Source of the DNA: Aeromicrobium camelliae
Lineage (GTDB): Bacteria > Actinomycetota > Actinomycetes > Propionibacteriales > Nocardioidaceae
DNA length: 64,000 nucleotides
NCBI RefSeq assembly: GCF_003850045.1
Contig: NZ_RQJX01000008.1
Location: forward strand, 1-64,000
Reading direction: 5' to 3'
The position numbers and the translations under genes were made by a program. This document shows positions 24,548-32,483 of the stretch, in pieces (position 1 is the first letter of the stretch; every line of letters starts with the position of its first letter). The notes below the pieces were generated by a model. The model saw only the letters and a program-made list of their open reading frames with translations. It did no database searches and had not been told where the DNA came from.

Positions 24548-25468
24548 TCAGGTGGCACCGTGGGTGGCGGCCACCGCGCGCGCCTCGGCCCGCAGCGCCT
24601 CGATGACGAACCGCACCGACGGTCGTTCGAACCGGTCCGGCCGCAGGACCGCGGCGATCTCGCGCTTCGCACGGATACCGACGAGCGGCCGCGTCACCAG
24701 ACCGTTGCCGTGCTCTCGTGTCGTGAAGCGCGGCAGAATAGCGATGCCGTGCCCCGCCGCGACCACTGCTTCGACGATCCCGTTGTCACTGAAGCGCTGC
24801 GCGATCCGCACCGGCTCGCCGGTCACCGCCACGATCCGCGTGAGGACGTCGTCGAACGGATATCCCTTCGGCACCCCGATCCACGTCTCGCCGGCGACGT
24901 CCTTGGGCGACAGCGTCTGGTGCCGAGCCAGCCGGTGGTCCTCGGGCAGCGCGACATCGAGCGGCTCGCTCATGAGCGGGACGACCTGAAGATCACGGTC
25001 GTGCCACGTCTCGCGCGCGCTCGGCGTGTCAGCCACGACGACGTCGTAATCGGGAACGAGGTCGGCCATGTCCTCAAGATGCGTGGGATCGACGTCGTGG
25101 CACACCAACCGCACGCTCGGCTCCTCCTCCATCCGCCGCAGAAGCCCCGGGAGCAGCATCTCGCCACCGGTCGGGAACGTCGTGAGGCTGACATCGCCGG
25201 CCGGTCGCGTCATGTAGTCGCGCCACTTCGCCTCGGCCTGCTCGATCGCCACCGCGATCTCCGTGGCCGTCCGCGCCAGCGCCCGACCGGCGGCGGTCAG
25301 CGCGATGCCCCGCCCACGGGGCTCGGTCAACTGAAATCCGGCCTCGCGCTCCAGCAGTTTCAGCTGTTGCGATACCGCCGAGGGAGTGACGTGCATCTCC
25401 TCGGCAACGGCAGCCACCGAGCCCCGCTCGGCCAGTTCCCGCAGAATCGCAAGGCGCTTCACGTCCAT
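24548..25468 (-). CDS. LysR-family transcriptional regulator
   Basis: This 306-residue regulator has the winged helix MDVKRLAILRELAERGSVAAVAEEMHVTPSAVSQQL with the DNA helix around residues 25-40. The effector domain starts at VSLTTFPTGGEMLLPGLL. It is convergent with the phosphatase gene, 10 bases apart, and divergent from a gene for a tiny membrane peptide. A TTCA-g-TGAA palindrome lies 17 bases upstream of its start codon and may be its autoregulatory site. Its effector is unknown. Confidence 0.88.
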   Translation of the reverse strand: MDVKRLAILRELAERGSVAAVAEEMHVTPSAVSQQLKLLEREAGFQLTEPRGRGIALTAAGRALARTATEIAVAIEQAEAKWRDYMTRPAGDVSLTTFPTGGEMLLPGLLRRMEEEPSVRLVCHDVDPTHLEDMADLVPDYDVVVADTPSARETWHDRDLQVVPLMSEPLDVALPEDHRLARHQTLSPKDVAGETWIGVPKGYPFDDVLTRIVAVTGEPVRIAQRFSDNGIVEAVVAAGHGIAILPRFTTREHGNGLVTRPLVGIRAKREIAAVLRPDRFERPSVRFVIEALRAEARAVAATHGAT

Positions 25469-25484
25469 GTAGCCAGACTACACG

Positions 25485-25493
25485 TTCAGTGAA
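25485..25493. promoter_or_regulatory. TTCA-g-TGAA palindrome in the divergent lysR/small-peptide region
   Basis: The 9-base palindrome TTCAGTGAA lies between the LysR start (25468) and the small membrane peptide start (25563). The position fits an operator for the LysR protein. It is short, so it could be chance. Confidence 0.3.
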
Positions 25494-25562
25494 GTTCTCT
25501 TAGCTTGTCCTTCGCAATCGAGCCGCCGAGAATGGAGGGGAACCACCACGAAGGGAGCCCGC

Positions 25563-25673
25563 ATGATCATCGTCGCCACGCTGGCCGCGATCACGCTCGC
25601 TGTCGGGATCACCCGCACCGCACACCTCGTGCGTACGGACGGCTACCGCCAGGTGCCGACCCGCTGGCGCTGA
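25563..25673 (+). CDS. Small membrane peptide, 36 residues
   Basis: An ATG with AAGGGAG upstream opens a 36-codon frame that ends in TGA. The peptide has one hydrophobic segment (IIVATLAAITLAVGI) and then a polar, basic C-terminus with DGYRQVPTRWR. A strong terminator follows 19 bases after the stop, so this is a self-contained small transcription unit divergent from a LysR gene. Similar short one-TM peptides with a D-G-Y motif in the tail are common in actinobacteria next to regulators, from memory; their role is not known to me. Confidence 0.65.
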   Translation: MIIVATLAAITLAVGITRTAHLVRTDGYRQVPTRWR

Positions 25674-25692
25674 CCGCACACCGACCGCCGCG

Positions 25693-25722
25693 AAGCCCGC
25701 TTGCTCTGGAGCAAGCGGGCTT
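25693..25722 (+). terminator. Intrinsic terminator after the small peptide gene
   Basis: A 14-bp perfect stem (25693-25706 with 25709-25722) has its real loop at about four bases and is followed by TTTCTC. It is one of the strongest intrinsic terminators in the window. It isolates the small peptide gene from the acyl-CoA dehydrogenase gene. Confidence 0.9.
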
Positions 25723-25752
25723 TCTCGTTGCGCCACCCCGGGGTTGAACTCC

Positions 25753-25791
25753 TAAGTTACTCGCGAGATACTTAAGTTACCCGGCAGTAAA
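25753..25791. promoter_or_regulatory. Tandem palindromic operators upstream of the acyl-CoA dehydrogenase gene
   Basis: The first element is AAGTTACTCG-CGAGATACTT (25754-25773), a 20-bp palindrome with 8 of 10 matches around a CGCG centre. A second, overlapping one is GTTAC-N6-GTAAAC (25776-25791). TAAGTTAC itself is repeated exactly 20 bases apart (25753 and 25773). Palindromes of this kind are typical for TetR-family repressors of fatty acid degradation genes. The regulator is not in this window. Confidence 0.55.
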
Positions 25792-25838
25792 CCTCCGGTC
25801 AGCCGATCGATCCGAACGTACCCCTGAAGGACGCTGGC

Positions 25839-27698
25839 ATGAGCCATTACAAGAGCAATCTGCGTGACGTCGAGTTCAACCTCTTCGAGCTGTTCGACCG
25901 CGACTCGGTCATGGGCTCCGGGCCCTTCGCCGAGGTCGACGGCGAAACGGCGCGGAGCATCCTCGTCGAGGTCGAGCGCCTGGCCCGCGAGGACCTCGCG
26001 GCGTCCTTCACTGACGCGGATCGCCACCCGCCGGTCTACGACCCCGACGCCAAGACCGTCGCCATGAACCCCGAGTTCGCCAAGAGCTACCAGGCCTGGA
26101 TGGACTCGGAGTGGTGGCGCCTGCAGCTGCCCGAGGAGCTCGGCGGCCAGCCCGCCCCTTCCTCCCTCATCTGGTCGCTCGGCGAGTTCGTCCTCGGCGC
26201 CAACCCACCGGTGTGGATGTACGGCGCCGGCCCGGCCTTCGCGCGCATCGTCTGGGAGAACGGGACCGACCGCGACAAGAAGATCGCCGAGCACATCATC
26301 GAGCGCCGCTGGGGCACCACGATGGTGCTGACCGAGCCCGACGCCGGCTCCGACGTCGGCGCGGGCCGGACCAAGGCCTTCCAGAACGAGGACGGCACCT
26401 GGCGCATCGAGGGCGTGAAGCGCTTCATCACGTCGGCCGAGCACGACATGAGCGAGAACATCATGCACCTCGTGCTGGCCCGCCCGGTCGGCATCGAGGG
26501 CGTCGGCGGCCCCGGAACCAAGGGCCTGAGCCTGTTCCTCGTCCCCAAGTACCACTTCGATCTCGAGACCGGCGAGCTGACGGGCGAGCGCAACGGCGCC
26601 TACGTCACCAACGTCGAGAAGAAGATGGGCATCAAGGTCTCGACCACGTGCGAGGTGACCTTCGGCGACGGTGCGCCGGCCACCGGCTGGCTGCTCGGCG
26701 AGGTGCACGACGGCATCAACCAGATGTTCCGCGTCATCGAGAACGCCCGCATGATGGTCGGCGCGAAGGCCATCGCCACGCTGTCGACCGGCTACCTCAA
26801 CGCCCTCGAGTACGCCAAGGAGCGCGTGCAGGGCGCCGATCTCACCAACCCGGCCAAGACCGCTCCCCGCGTCACCATCACCCACCACCCGGACGTGCGC
26901 CGCTCGCTGCTCACGCAGAAGGCGTTCGCCGAGGGCCTGCGTTCGCTGATGATCTACGCGGGAACCTGGCAGGACGAGATCGCCATCAAGAAGGCCGCCG
27001 GCGAGGACGCGTCGCTGGCCGAGTCGGTCAACGACTTCCTGCTCCCGATCGTCAAGGGCTACGGCTCGGAGCGTTCGTGGGTGCTGCTCGGCACGGAGTC
27101 GCTGCAGACCTTCGGCGGCTCGGGCTTCCTCCAGGACTACCCCGTCGAGCAGTACGTCCGCGACGCCAAGATCGACACCCTCTACGAGGGCACGACGGCG
27201 ATTCAGGGCCAGGACCTCTTCTTCCGCAAGATCGTCCGCGACAAGGGCACCGCACTCGGCTTCCTCAACAACGAGATCGAGGCGTTCATCAAGAGCGAGG
27301 CCGGCAACGGTCGCCTCAAGGTGGAGCGCGAGCTGCTCGCCAAGGGCCTGGACGATGCCCAGGCGATCGTCGGCGCCATGTTCAACGACCTCATGGCCGC
27401 CAACCCGGCCGAGGAGACCGGCGACGCCCGCAACGTCTACAAGGTCGCCCTGAACACGACCCGCCTCGTGTACGTGCTCGGCGATCTCGTCGTCTCGTGG
27501 CTCCTGCTGCGCGGCGCCGAGGTGGCGCTCGCCAAGCTCGATGCCGGCGCGACCGGTACCGACAAGTCCTTCTACGAGGGCAAGGTCGCCGCGGCGTCGT
27601 TCTTCGCCAAGAGCGTTCTCCCCACGCTCTCGGCGGAGCGTCAGATCGCCGAGAACGTCGACCTGTCGGTCATGGAGCTGGACGAGTCGGCGTTCTGA
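25839..27698 (+). CDS. Long-form acyl-CoA dehydrogenase (FadE5-like)
   Basis: The 619 residues make this the long class of acyl-CoA dehydrogenase, as in mycobacterial FadE5. It starts with [18 protein letters not shown], and the FAD and substrate region has [19 protein letters not shown]. The catalytic Glu lies in [15 protein letters not shown] near residue 447. It oxidises fatty acyl-CoA to trans-2-enoyl-CoA, passing electrons to ETF. The start ATG at 25839 follows GAAGGA. It is monocistronic, with tandem palindromes in the leader that suggest fatty-acid-responsive repression. Confidence 0.93.
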   Translation: MSHYKSNLRDVEFNLFELFDRDSVMGSGPFAEVDGETARSILVEVERLAREDLAASFTDADRHPPVYDPDAKTVAMNPEFAKSYQAWMDSEWWRLQLPEELGGQPAPSSLIWSLGEFVLGANPPVWMYGAGPAFARIVWENGTDRDKKIAEHIIERRWGTTMVLTEPDAGSDVGAGRTKAFQNEDGTWRIEGVKRFITSAEHDMSENIMHLVLARPVGIEGVGGPGTKGLSLFLVPKYHFDLETGELTGERNGAYVTNVEKKMGIKVSTTCEVTFGDGAPATGWLLGEVHDGINQMFRVIENARMMVGAKAIATLSTGYLNALEYAKERVQGADLTNPAKTAPRVTITHHPDVRRSLLTQKAFAEGLRSLMIYAGTWQDEIAIKKAAGEDASLAESVNDFLLPIVKGYGSERSWVLLGTESLQTFGGSGFLQDYPVEQYVRDAKIDTLYEGTTAIQGQDLFFRKIVRDKGTALGFLNNEIEAFIKSEAGNGRLKVERELLAKGLDDAQAIVGAMFNDLMAANPAEETGDARNVYKVALNTTRLVYVLGDLVVSWLLLRGAEVALAKLDAGATGTDKSFYEGKVAAASFFAKSVLPTLSAERQIAENVDLSVMELDESAF

Positions 27699-27726
27699 TC
27701 CACGGGCGGTATGGCACAGTGGCGCG

Positions 27727-28221
27727 GTGAGGTCTCGCGCGTGGTACGTCATCGGCGCCGTGATCGCCGCCGTCGGCTGGGTCGGCGCGACGGCCTATAC
27801 CGCCGGGGCGTGGGATCAACTGCGCGGCAGCACCGTCACCCCCGTGGGCCAGCCGTTCGACGGGTCCGGCCATGATGTCGCCGTCCTCACCGACCTGCCG
27901 CAACCCGGGCGAGAGATCGCCTGCGAGGCCGTCGGGCCCGGCGAGGAACGCACGCCCATCCCGTCGGACTCGGTCGTCGACGTGACGGTGAGTTCGGACG
28001 GCACCCGCTGGCACCTCATCGCGCTCATGGAGGACGGGCGCGAGCAGATGAGCGTCGAATGCCGGCCGAGCGACGAACGCTCCGACAGCGCGATCTACGG
28101 GTACGCCGTCGTGGACGATCTCGACGCGCGCGACCGGGCCGGATCGCTGCTGGCCTGGGGATCGCTCGCCGCCGGCGCCGCGATCATCGCCGCGACCGCG
28201 TGGCGGCGGGCGCGGCCATGA
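27727..28221 (+). CDS. Two-TM membrane protein of unknown function
   Basis: This 164-residue protein has an N-terminal membrane segment (WYVIGAVIAAVGWVGATAY) and a C-terminal one (LLAWGSLAAGAAIIAATAW) flanking an extracytoplasmic domain of about 100 residues with two cysteines (IACEA and SVECR) that could form a disulfide. The topology resembles actinobacterial DUF-type membrane proteins. I do not recognise a named family. GTG at 27727 is the start that places the first membrane segment at the N-terminus. Its stop overlaps the start of the C39-like protein by 4 bp, so the two probably work together. Confidence 0.65.
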   Translation: MRSRAWYVIGAVIAAVGWVGATAYTAGAWDQLRGSTVTPVGQPFDGSGHDVAVLTDLPQPGREIACEAVGPGEERTPIPSDSVVDVTVSSDGTRWHLIALMEDGREQMSVECRPSDERSDSAIYGYAVVDDLDARDRAGSLLAWGSLAAGAAIIAATAWRRARP

Positions 28222-28763
28222 CACCGGCGGGCGCGCCGATCCCCCGGATCGTCCAGCCCGATACGCGCACGTGCGGCCCGAGCGCGATCCTCGCCGCCGC
28301 CATCGCCCTGCGCGGCGAACCCTCCGTCGGCCGCTCGCAGGCCGTGCACGTGCTGCACCGGCGGCTGGCCTCAGCGCGACGATCCGACGGCGGCTGGCGG
28401 CTACCGTGGCCCCGCGCCCTCGGAACGTCGCCATGGGCCGCCGCCCACGAGCTGGGCGCGGTCAGCGGCGAGACGTACGCCTGGAGGCTCGTCCGTCACC
28501 GGCGGCTCGACCGGGAGTTCGCGAAGCTCGCCGCGTCCACCCAGCCCGCTCTGCTCTACGTCGGCAGCGCCGTACTTCCGCGGCACGTCGTCCTGATCGC
28601 CGAGGTGAACGAGGACGCGCTCCGCATCCTCGACCCGGCCTCCGGCCGTATCGTCGCCCGCGACCGGAGTGCGTTCGTCGACCGTCGCTTACGCCTCAGC
28701 GGCTGGGACGTCCCGTGGCTCGTCGTGAGCCGACGGGGTGACGAATCGCACGAGGCCCCCTAG
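28218..28763 (+). CDS. C39-like / papain-fold cysteine peptidase-like protein
   Basis: This 181-residue protein has the C39-like signature QPDTRTCGPSAILAA with Cys19 as the probable nucleophile and Gln13 as the oxyanion residue. His123 (LPRHVVLIAE) and Asp139 (RILDPASG) complete a plausible triad in the right order and spacing. There is no signal peptide or membrane segment, so it acts in the cytoplasm or is exported another way. Homologues include bacteriocin-leader peptidase domains and transglutaminase-like enzymes. Overlap with the upstream membrane protein gene (ATGA) suggests a functional pair. The substrate is unknown. Confidence 0.6.
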   Translation: MTPAGAPIPRIVQPDTRTCGPSAILAAAIALRGEPSVGRSQAVHVLHRRLASARRSDGGWRLPWPRALGTSPWAAAHELGAVSGETYAWRLVRHRRLDREFAKLAASTQPALLYVGSAVLPRHVVLIAEVNEDALRILDPASGRIVARDRSAFVDRRLRLSGWDVPWLVVSRRGDESHEAP

Positions 28764-28772
28764 GTTGGCCCC

Positions 28773-29552
28773 ATGAGTCTGCAGACCTACGTCGACGCCT
28801 GGCGGCACTCCGTCAACGCCGTCCTCGACCTCGACCTGCGTCCCGAGGACGCCGATCGCATCACGGACCTGCCCGGCTGGTCCGTCCGCGACGTCGTGGC
28901 CCATCTGGTGCACCTCGAGGAGGTGCTGGCCGACGGCTCGGAGACGGCCCGCGCCGACGGCCCGAAGGGGTTGTCAGCGGAGTACACGCAGGCGGGCGTC
29001 GACGCCCTGCGCGACGTGCCGCTCCCCGATCTGCTGGCTCGCCTCCGCGCGGCGGTCGATCGCCGTTCCGCCCAGCTCGAGGTGCTGCCGGACGACCCGA
29101 ACGCCCTGGCGCCCAGTACCCCGTCGGGGACACCGTGGTCCTGGGACACCCTGCTCCGCAACCGGGTGGTCGACGCGTGGATGCACGAGCAGGACCTGCG
29201 CCGGGCGATCGGTCGCGGCGGCAATCTCGACTCCCCCGGCGCCCACGTGACCGTCCAGACCTTCCGCGCCGCCCTCCCGTTCGTCATCGGCAAGCGCGCC
29301 GGCGCCCCGGCCGGCCATCCGGTCGCCGTCATCGTCACCGGCCAGGTCCCCTTCCGCCGCACCGTCGCCGTCGGCGACGACGGCCGCGCGGGCGACACGG
29401 ATGCCGATCCGAAGACGACGCTCACGATGGACACCGAGTCGTTCGCCATCCTCGGCGGCGGCCGACGCAAGCCCGGCCAGGTGCCGGTCACCGTCGAGGG
29501 CGACTCCGAACTCGCCCACCGCATCCTCACCGGCCTCGCGGTCACCCCGTAG
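28773..29552 (+). CDS. Maleylpyruvate isomerase family, mycothiol-dependent (DinB-like) protein
   Basis: This 259-residue protein belongs to the actinobacterial TIGR03083-type family. The N-terminal DinB-like four-helix bundle has DLPGWSVRDVVAHLVHLE with a metal His, and the second metal site is in VVDAWMHEQDLRRAIG. The C-terminal 80 residues form the usual alpha/beta extension. Members use mycothiol or are predicted to do so, for isomerisation or conjugation; most have unknown substrates. It starts 9 bases after the cysteine peptidase-like gene and is followed 8 bases later by a short-chain dehydrogenase, so the four genes from 27727 may be one transcript. Confidence 0.83.
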   Translation: MSLQTYVDAWRHSVNAVLDLDLRPEDADRITDLPGWSVRDVVAHLVHLEEVLADGSETARADGPKGLSAEYTQAGVDALRDVPLPDLLARLRAAVDRRSAQLEVLPDDPNALAPSTPSGTPWSWDTLLRNRVVDAWMHEQDLRRAIGRGGNLDSPGAHVTVQTFRAALPFVIGKRAGAPAGHPVAVIVTGQVPFRRTVAVGDDGRAGDTDADPKTTLTMDTESFAILGGGRRKPGQVPVTVEGDSELAHRILTGLAVTP

Positions 29553-29560
29553 GACCCGCG

Positions 29561-30502
29561 ATGAGCGAGCACTGGACGACTGAGGACATCGGCGACCTGC
29601 GCGAGCACACCGCCGTGATCACCGGAGTGACGGGCGGGCTCGGCGCCGCCACCGCCCTCGGCCTTGCTCGGCGCGGCGCCCGCCTCATCGTGACCGCTCG
29701 CGACCTCACGAAGGCCGATGAGGCGCTCGCCCGACTGCACCAGGAGGCGCCCGACGCGCAGATCGACGTGATCCGCCTCGATCTGGCCGACTTGGAGCAG
29801 ACCAAAGAGGCGGCAGCCGAGCTCGCCGGCTCGGTCCAACGGATCGACATCCTCATCAACAACGCCGGCATCATGATCCCGCCGTTCTCGCGCACCAAGG
29901 ACGGCTTCGAACTGCAGATGGGGACGAACCACCTCGGGCATTTCGCGTGGACCGCCGGGCTCTGGCCGGCGCTGCGCCACGGTGCCCGCATCGTGACCGT
30001 GTCGTCGTTGGCGCACGCGTCCGCACGCCAGCTCGACCTGCGGGTGCTGACGGCCGGGAACTACCCACGCCGGTACCGACGCTGGCAGGCATACGGGGAG
30101 TCCAAGCTCGCCAACCTGCTGTTCGCGCTCGAACTGAACCGCCGAGCGACCACCGCTAGCCTGCCGGTGACCAGCGTCGCCGCGCACCCCGGCTATGCCT
30201 CGACCAACCTCACCAAGACCGGCCTCACGCTCCACGGCTCGTCCCTGCCGGCGATCGCGATCCACCAGATCACCGGGTTCATCGGGCAGTCCGCCTCACT
30301 GGGGGCACTCCCGTTGCTGCGTGCGGCGACGGACCCGGACCTGCGCGGCGGCGAATACCTCGGACCCGACGGGTTCCAGCAGCTGCGCGGCAAGCATCCG
30401 CGGCACGTCGGCATGACACGACTCGCTCGCGACGAGGCCCTCGCCGCGAGCGTGTGGGAGGCGTCCGAGGCGGCCGCCGGCGTGCGGTTCGACGTCAGCT
30501 GA
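29561..30502 (+). CDS. Short-chain dehydrogenase/reductase (retinol dehydrogenase-like)
   Basis: This 313-residue SDR has the cofactor motif TGVTGGLG near residue 22, the structural NNAG motif near 95, the catalytic Ser in VSSLAHAS, and YGESK with catalytic Tyr and Lys near 178. This is the layout of the light-dependent or retinol dehydrogenase-like oxidoreductases common in actinobacteria. The ATG at 29561 follows AGGA. Its last 8 bases overlap the convergent MFS gene end. The substrate is unknown. Confidence 0.88.
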   Translation: MSEHWTTEDIGDLREHTAVITGVTGGLGAATALGLARRGARLIVTARDLTKADEALARLHQEAPDAQIDVIRLDLADLEQTKEAAAELAGSVQRIDILINNAGIMIPPFSRTKDGFELQMGTNHLGHFAWTAGLWPALRHGARIVTVSSLAHASARQLDLRVLTAGNYPRRYRRWQAYGESKLANLLFALELNRRATTASLPVTSVAAHPGYASTNLTKTGLTLHGSSLPAIAIHQITGFIGQSASLGALPLLRAATDPDLRGGEYLGPDGFQQLRGKHPRHVGMTRLARDEALAASVWEASEAAAGVRFDVS

Positions 30503-31805
30503 GGCCGCGGCCGGAGATCTGTCCCCAGTAATCGGGATCGTCGCGCAGCAGCCGCGCCCGCGTCTTGCGGCGGTAGCGCCAGATCTGCACGAGCCCGAGG
30601 ATCCACAGGACGTACTGGAAGCTCATCGCCAGCTTGAACGCCTCCGGGGTGTACGCCGCGCTCGAGCCCGGCGTCGCCGCGTCGAGGATGATGCCGATCG
30701 CCACCACCAGCACGAGACTCGCGACGAAGCCGCCCTGGTTGATCAGGCCGGTCGCGCTGCCGAGCCGCTCGACCGGATTGGAGGTGCGGCCGAGGTCGAA
30801 GCCGATCATCGACGCCGGACCGCCGACGCCGGCGACCACGACGAGGATCACCAGCATCCAGCCCGGCGCGTCCCCCGGCCACAGCAGCACGACCGCCCAG
30901 GCGAGCATGATCGACCAGACGAGCACCAGCACGAGGGTGGACCGATGCCACTGGTACGTGCCGACGAACCACCCGAGTAACGGGCCGGCGGCGATGACAG
31001 CGAGCACCATGACGGTGAGCAGGAGGTTCGCGAACCCCTCGCTGGTGTTCTCGCCGCGGACGAAGAAGGGGAATCCCCAGAGCAGCCCGAGGCCGTTGGA
31101 GCTGAACTGAGTCGTGAAGTGGATCCAGAAGCCGAGCCGCGTCCCCGGATGCGACCACGAGGCCCCGAGGCTGGACTTGATGTTGGACCACGAGAGCGCT
31201 GGGCCACGCACGGTGCGCCGGCTCGGCTCGTCGCGCACGGCGATCAGGACCGCGATCGCCGCGACGAGACTCAGCGCAGCGGCCAGGACGTACGACCGCG
31301 TCCACCCGAGGGTGCCGAGGGCGTACGTCATCGGGGCGGCGGCGACGATCGCACCGATCTGCCCGATCGGACCGGTGATCTGCGTGATCAGCGGAATCTG
31401 CCGCGGAGCGAACCACGCGTTGATGAGTCGCAGGACGCACACGAAGGTCAGCGCGTCGCCGATACCCACGAAGATCCGGGCGAGCACGGCGAGTTCGTAG
31501 GAGTTCGCGAAACCGAACCCGGTCTGCGCGAGCACCAGCACGGTGCTGCCGGCCAACATCACGGCACGCGGACCGAAGCGGTCCACCAGCAGCCCGACCG
31601 GCACCTGCATCCCCGCGTACACCAGCAGCTGGAGCATCGTGAAGGTCGCGAGCTGCGAGGCGGAGATGTCGAAGCGCTCGGAGGCGGCCAGCCCGGCCAC
31701 GGCGAGCGAGGACCGGTGGAACACCGCGAGGAGATACGCCGCGACGGCGACGCCCCAGACGAGGAATGCTCCCGGGGAGTGTCGGTCGGGAGGCGCCTGG
31801 TTCAC
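30495..31805 (-). CDS. MFS transporter
   Basis: This 436-residue protein has 12 predicted membrane segments. The loop 2-3 motif is GLLVDRFGPRAVMLAGS, and segment 4 has ARIFVGIGDALTFVC. The sequence resembles the nitrate/phosphate-antiporter-like branch of MFS, but no specific substrate motif is visible. It is convergent with the dehydrogenase gene (8-bp overlap) and divergent from an acetyltransferase gene. Which compound it moves cannot be told. Confidence 0.85.
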   Translation of the reverse strand: MNQAPPDRHSPGAFLVWGVAVAAYLLAVFHRSSLAVAGLAASERFDISASQLATFTMLQLLVYAGMQVPVGLLVDRFGPRAVMLAGSTVLVLAQTGFGFANSYELAVLARIFVGIGDALTFVCVLRLINAWFAPRQIPLITQITGPIGQIGAIVAAAPMTYALGTLGWTRSYVLAAALSLVAAIAVLIAVRDEPSRRTVRGPALSWSNIKSSLGASWSHPGTRLGFWIHFTTQFSSNGLGLLWGFPFFVRGENTSEGFANLLLTVMVLAVIAAGPLLGWFVGTYQWHRSTLVLVLVWSIMLAWAVVLLWPGDAPGWMLVILVVVAGVGGPASMIGFDLGRTSNPVERLGSATGLINQGGFVASLVLVVAIGIILDAATPGSSAAYTPEAFKLAMSFQYVLWILGLVQIWRYRRKTRARLLRDDPDYWGQISGRGLS

Positions 31806-31923
31806 CTCGACATTCTAGGAGTTCGGGAGGACGCGCCGACGTCCGGCCGAGGCCCTGTGACATGGCCCACGCTTCTGCTCGAGCGGTAGCCAGTCCGCAC
31901 AGACTGACATAACGTGGGCGGTG

Positions 31924-32412
31924 ATGAGCCCAGTTCTGACGCAGACAACGACCATCCGACCGATCACCGACAACGATCTCGACACCATCGTCGACCTCAA
32001 CCAGGACGCCCTCGAGGGCGTCGGCCCCCTCGACCGCGCGAAAGCCGCGGAACTCGTGGCGATGGCCGACCAGGCACTCGTGATGGAGGACGACGGCGAC
32101 ATCGCCGGTTTCGTCATCACCCTGCCGCCCGGCGTGGACTACGACTCCAGCCGCTACCACTGGTTCGACGGGTACTTCGACACCGACGACTACGTCTACC
32201 TCGACCGGATCGTCGTGTCCGCCGATCATCGGCGCAAGGGGGTCGCCTCGCGGCTCTACGAGGCGATCGAGCGCGACAAGCCGATCGGCCTGGAGGTCTA
32301 CGACCACAACGACGGGTCGCTGGCCTTCCACACCGGCCGCGGGTTCCGCGAGGTCGGCGTGCTGGCCGAGAACGGCCTCGTCAACGTCATGATGGTGCGC
32401 CTCCCCGCCTGA
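31924..32412 (+). CDS. GNAT-family N-acetyltransferase
   Basis: This protein of about 162 residues has the GNAT fold: IRPITDNDLDTIVDLN at the start, the central strand YVYLDRIVVSADHRRKGVASRLYEAIE with the acetyl-CoA-binding R-x-x-G-x-A pattern, and the last strand SLAFHTGRGFREVG. It transfers an acetyl group from acetyl-CoA to an unknown amine. GTG at 31921 directly before the ATG is an equally possible start. A perfect bidirectional terminator follows. Confidence 0.9.
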   Translation: MSPVLTQTTTIRPITDNDLDTIVDLNQDALEGVGPLDRAKAAELVAMADQALVMEDDGDIAGFVITLPPGVDYDSSRYHWFDGYFDTDDYVYLDRIVVSADHRRKGVASRLYEAIERDKPIGLEVYDHNDGSLAFHTGRGFREVGVLAENGLVNVMMVRLPA

Positions 32413-32439
32413 GCGAACAGGCGCACGTCTTCTTCACCG

Positions 32440-32473
32440 CGAGGGCGGGACGACCACGGTCGTCCCGCCCTCG
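32440..32473. terminator. Bidirectional terminator between acetyltransferase and E2 genes
   Basis: Arms 32440-32455 and 32458-32473 are perfectly complementary over 16 bp. It lies between convergent genes, 28 bases after one stop and 11 bases before the other. It is the only likely end signal for both transcripts. Confidence 0.88.
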
Positions 32474-32483
32474 TCGTGTCCGC

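Noticed and set aside
25752-27752. Open frame of about 666 codons on the minus strand opposite the acyl-CoA dehydrogenase gene
   Set aside because: The plus strand has a full, motif-complete FadE5-like gene; the antisense product resembles no protein family.
30193-32331. Open frame of about 712 codons on the minus strand over the MFS and acetyltransferase genes
   Set aside because: It overlaps three well-supported genes in other frames and is Arg-rich low-complexity sequence.
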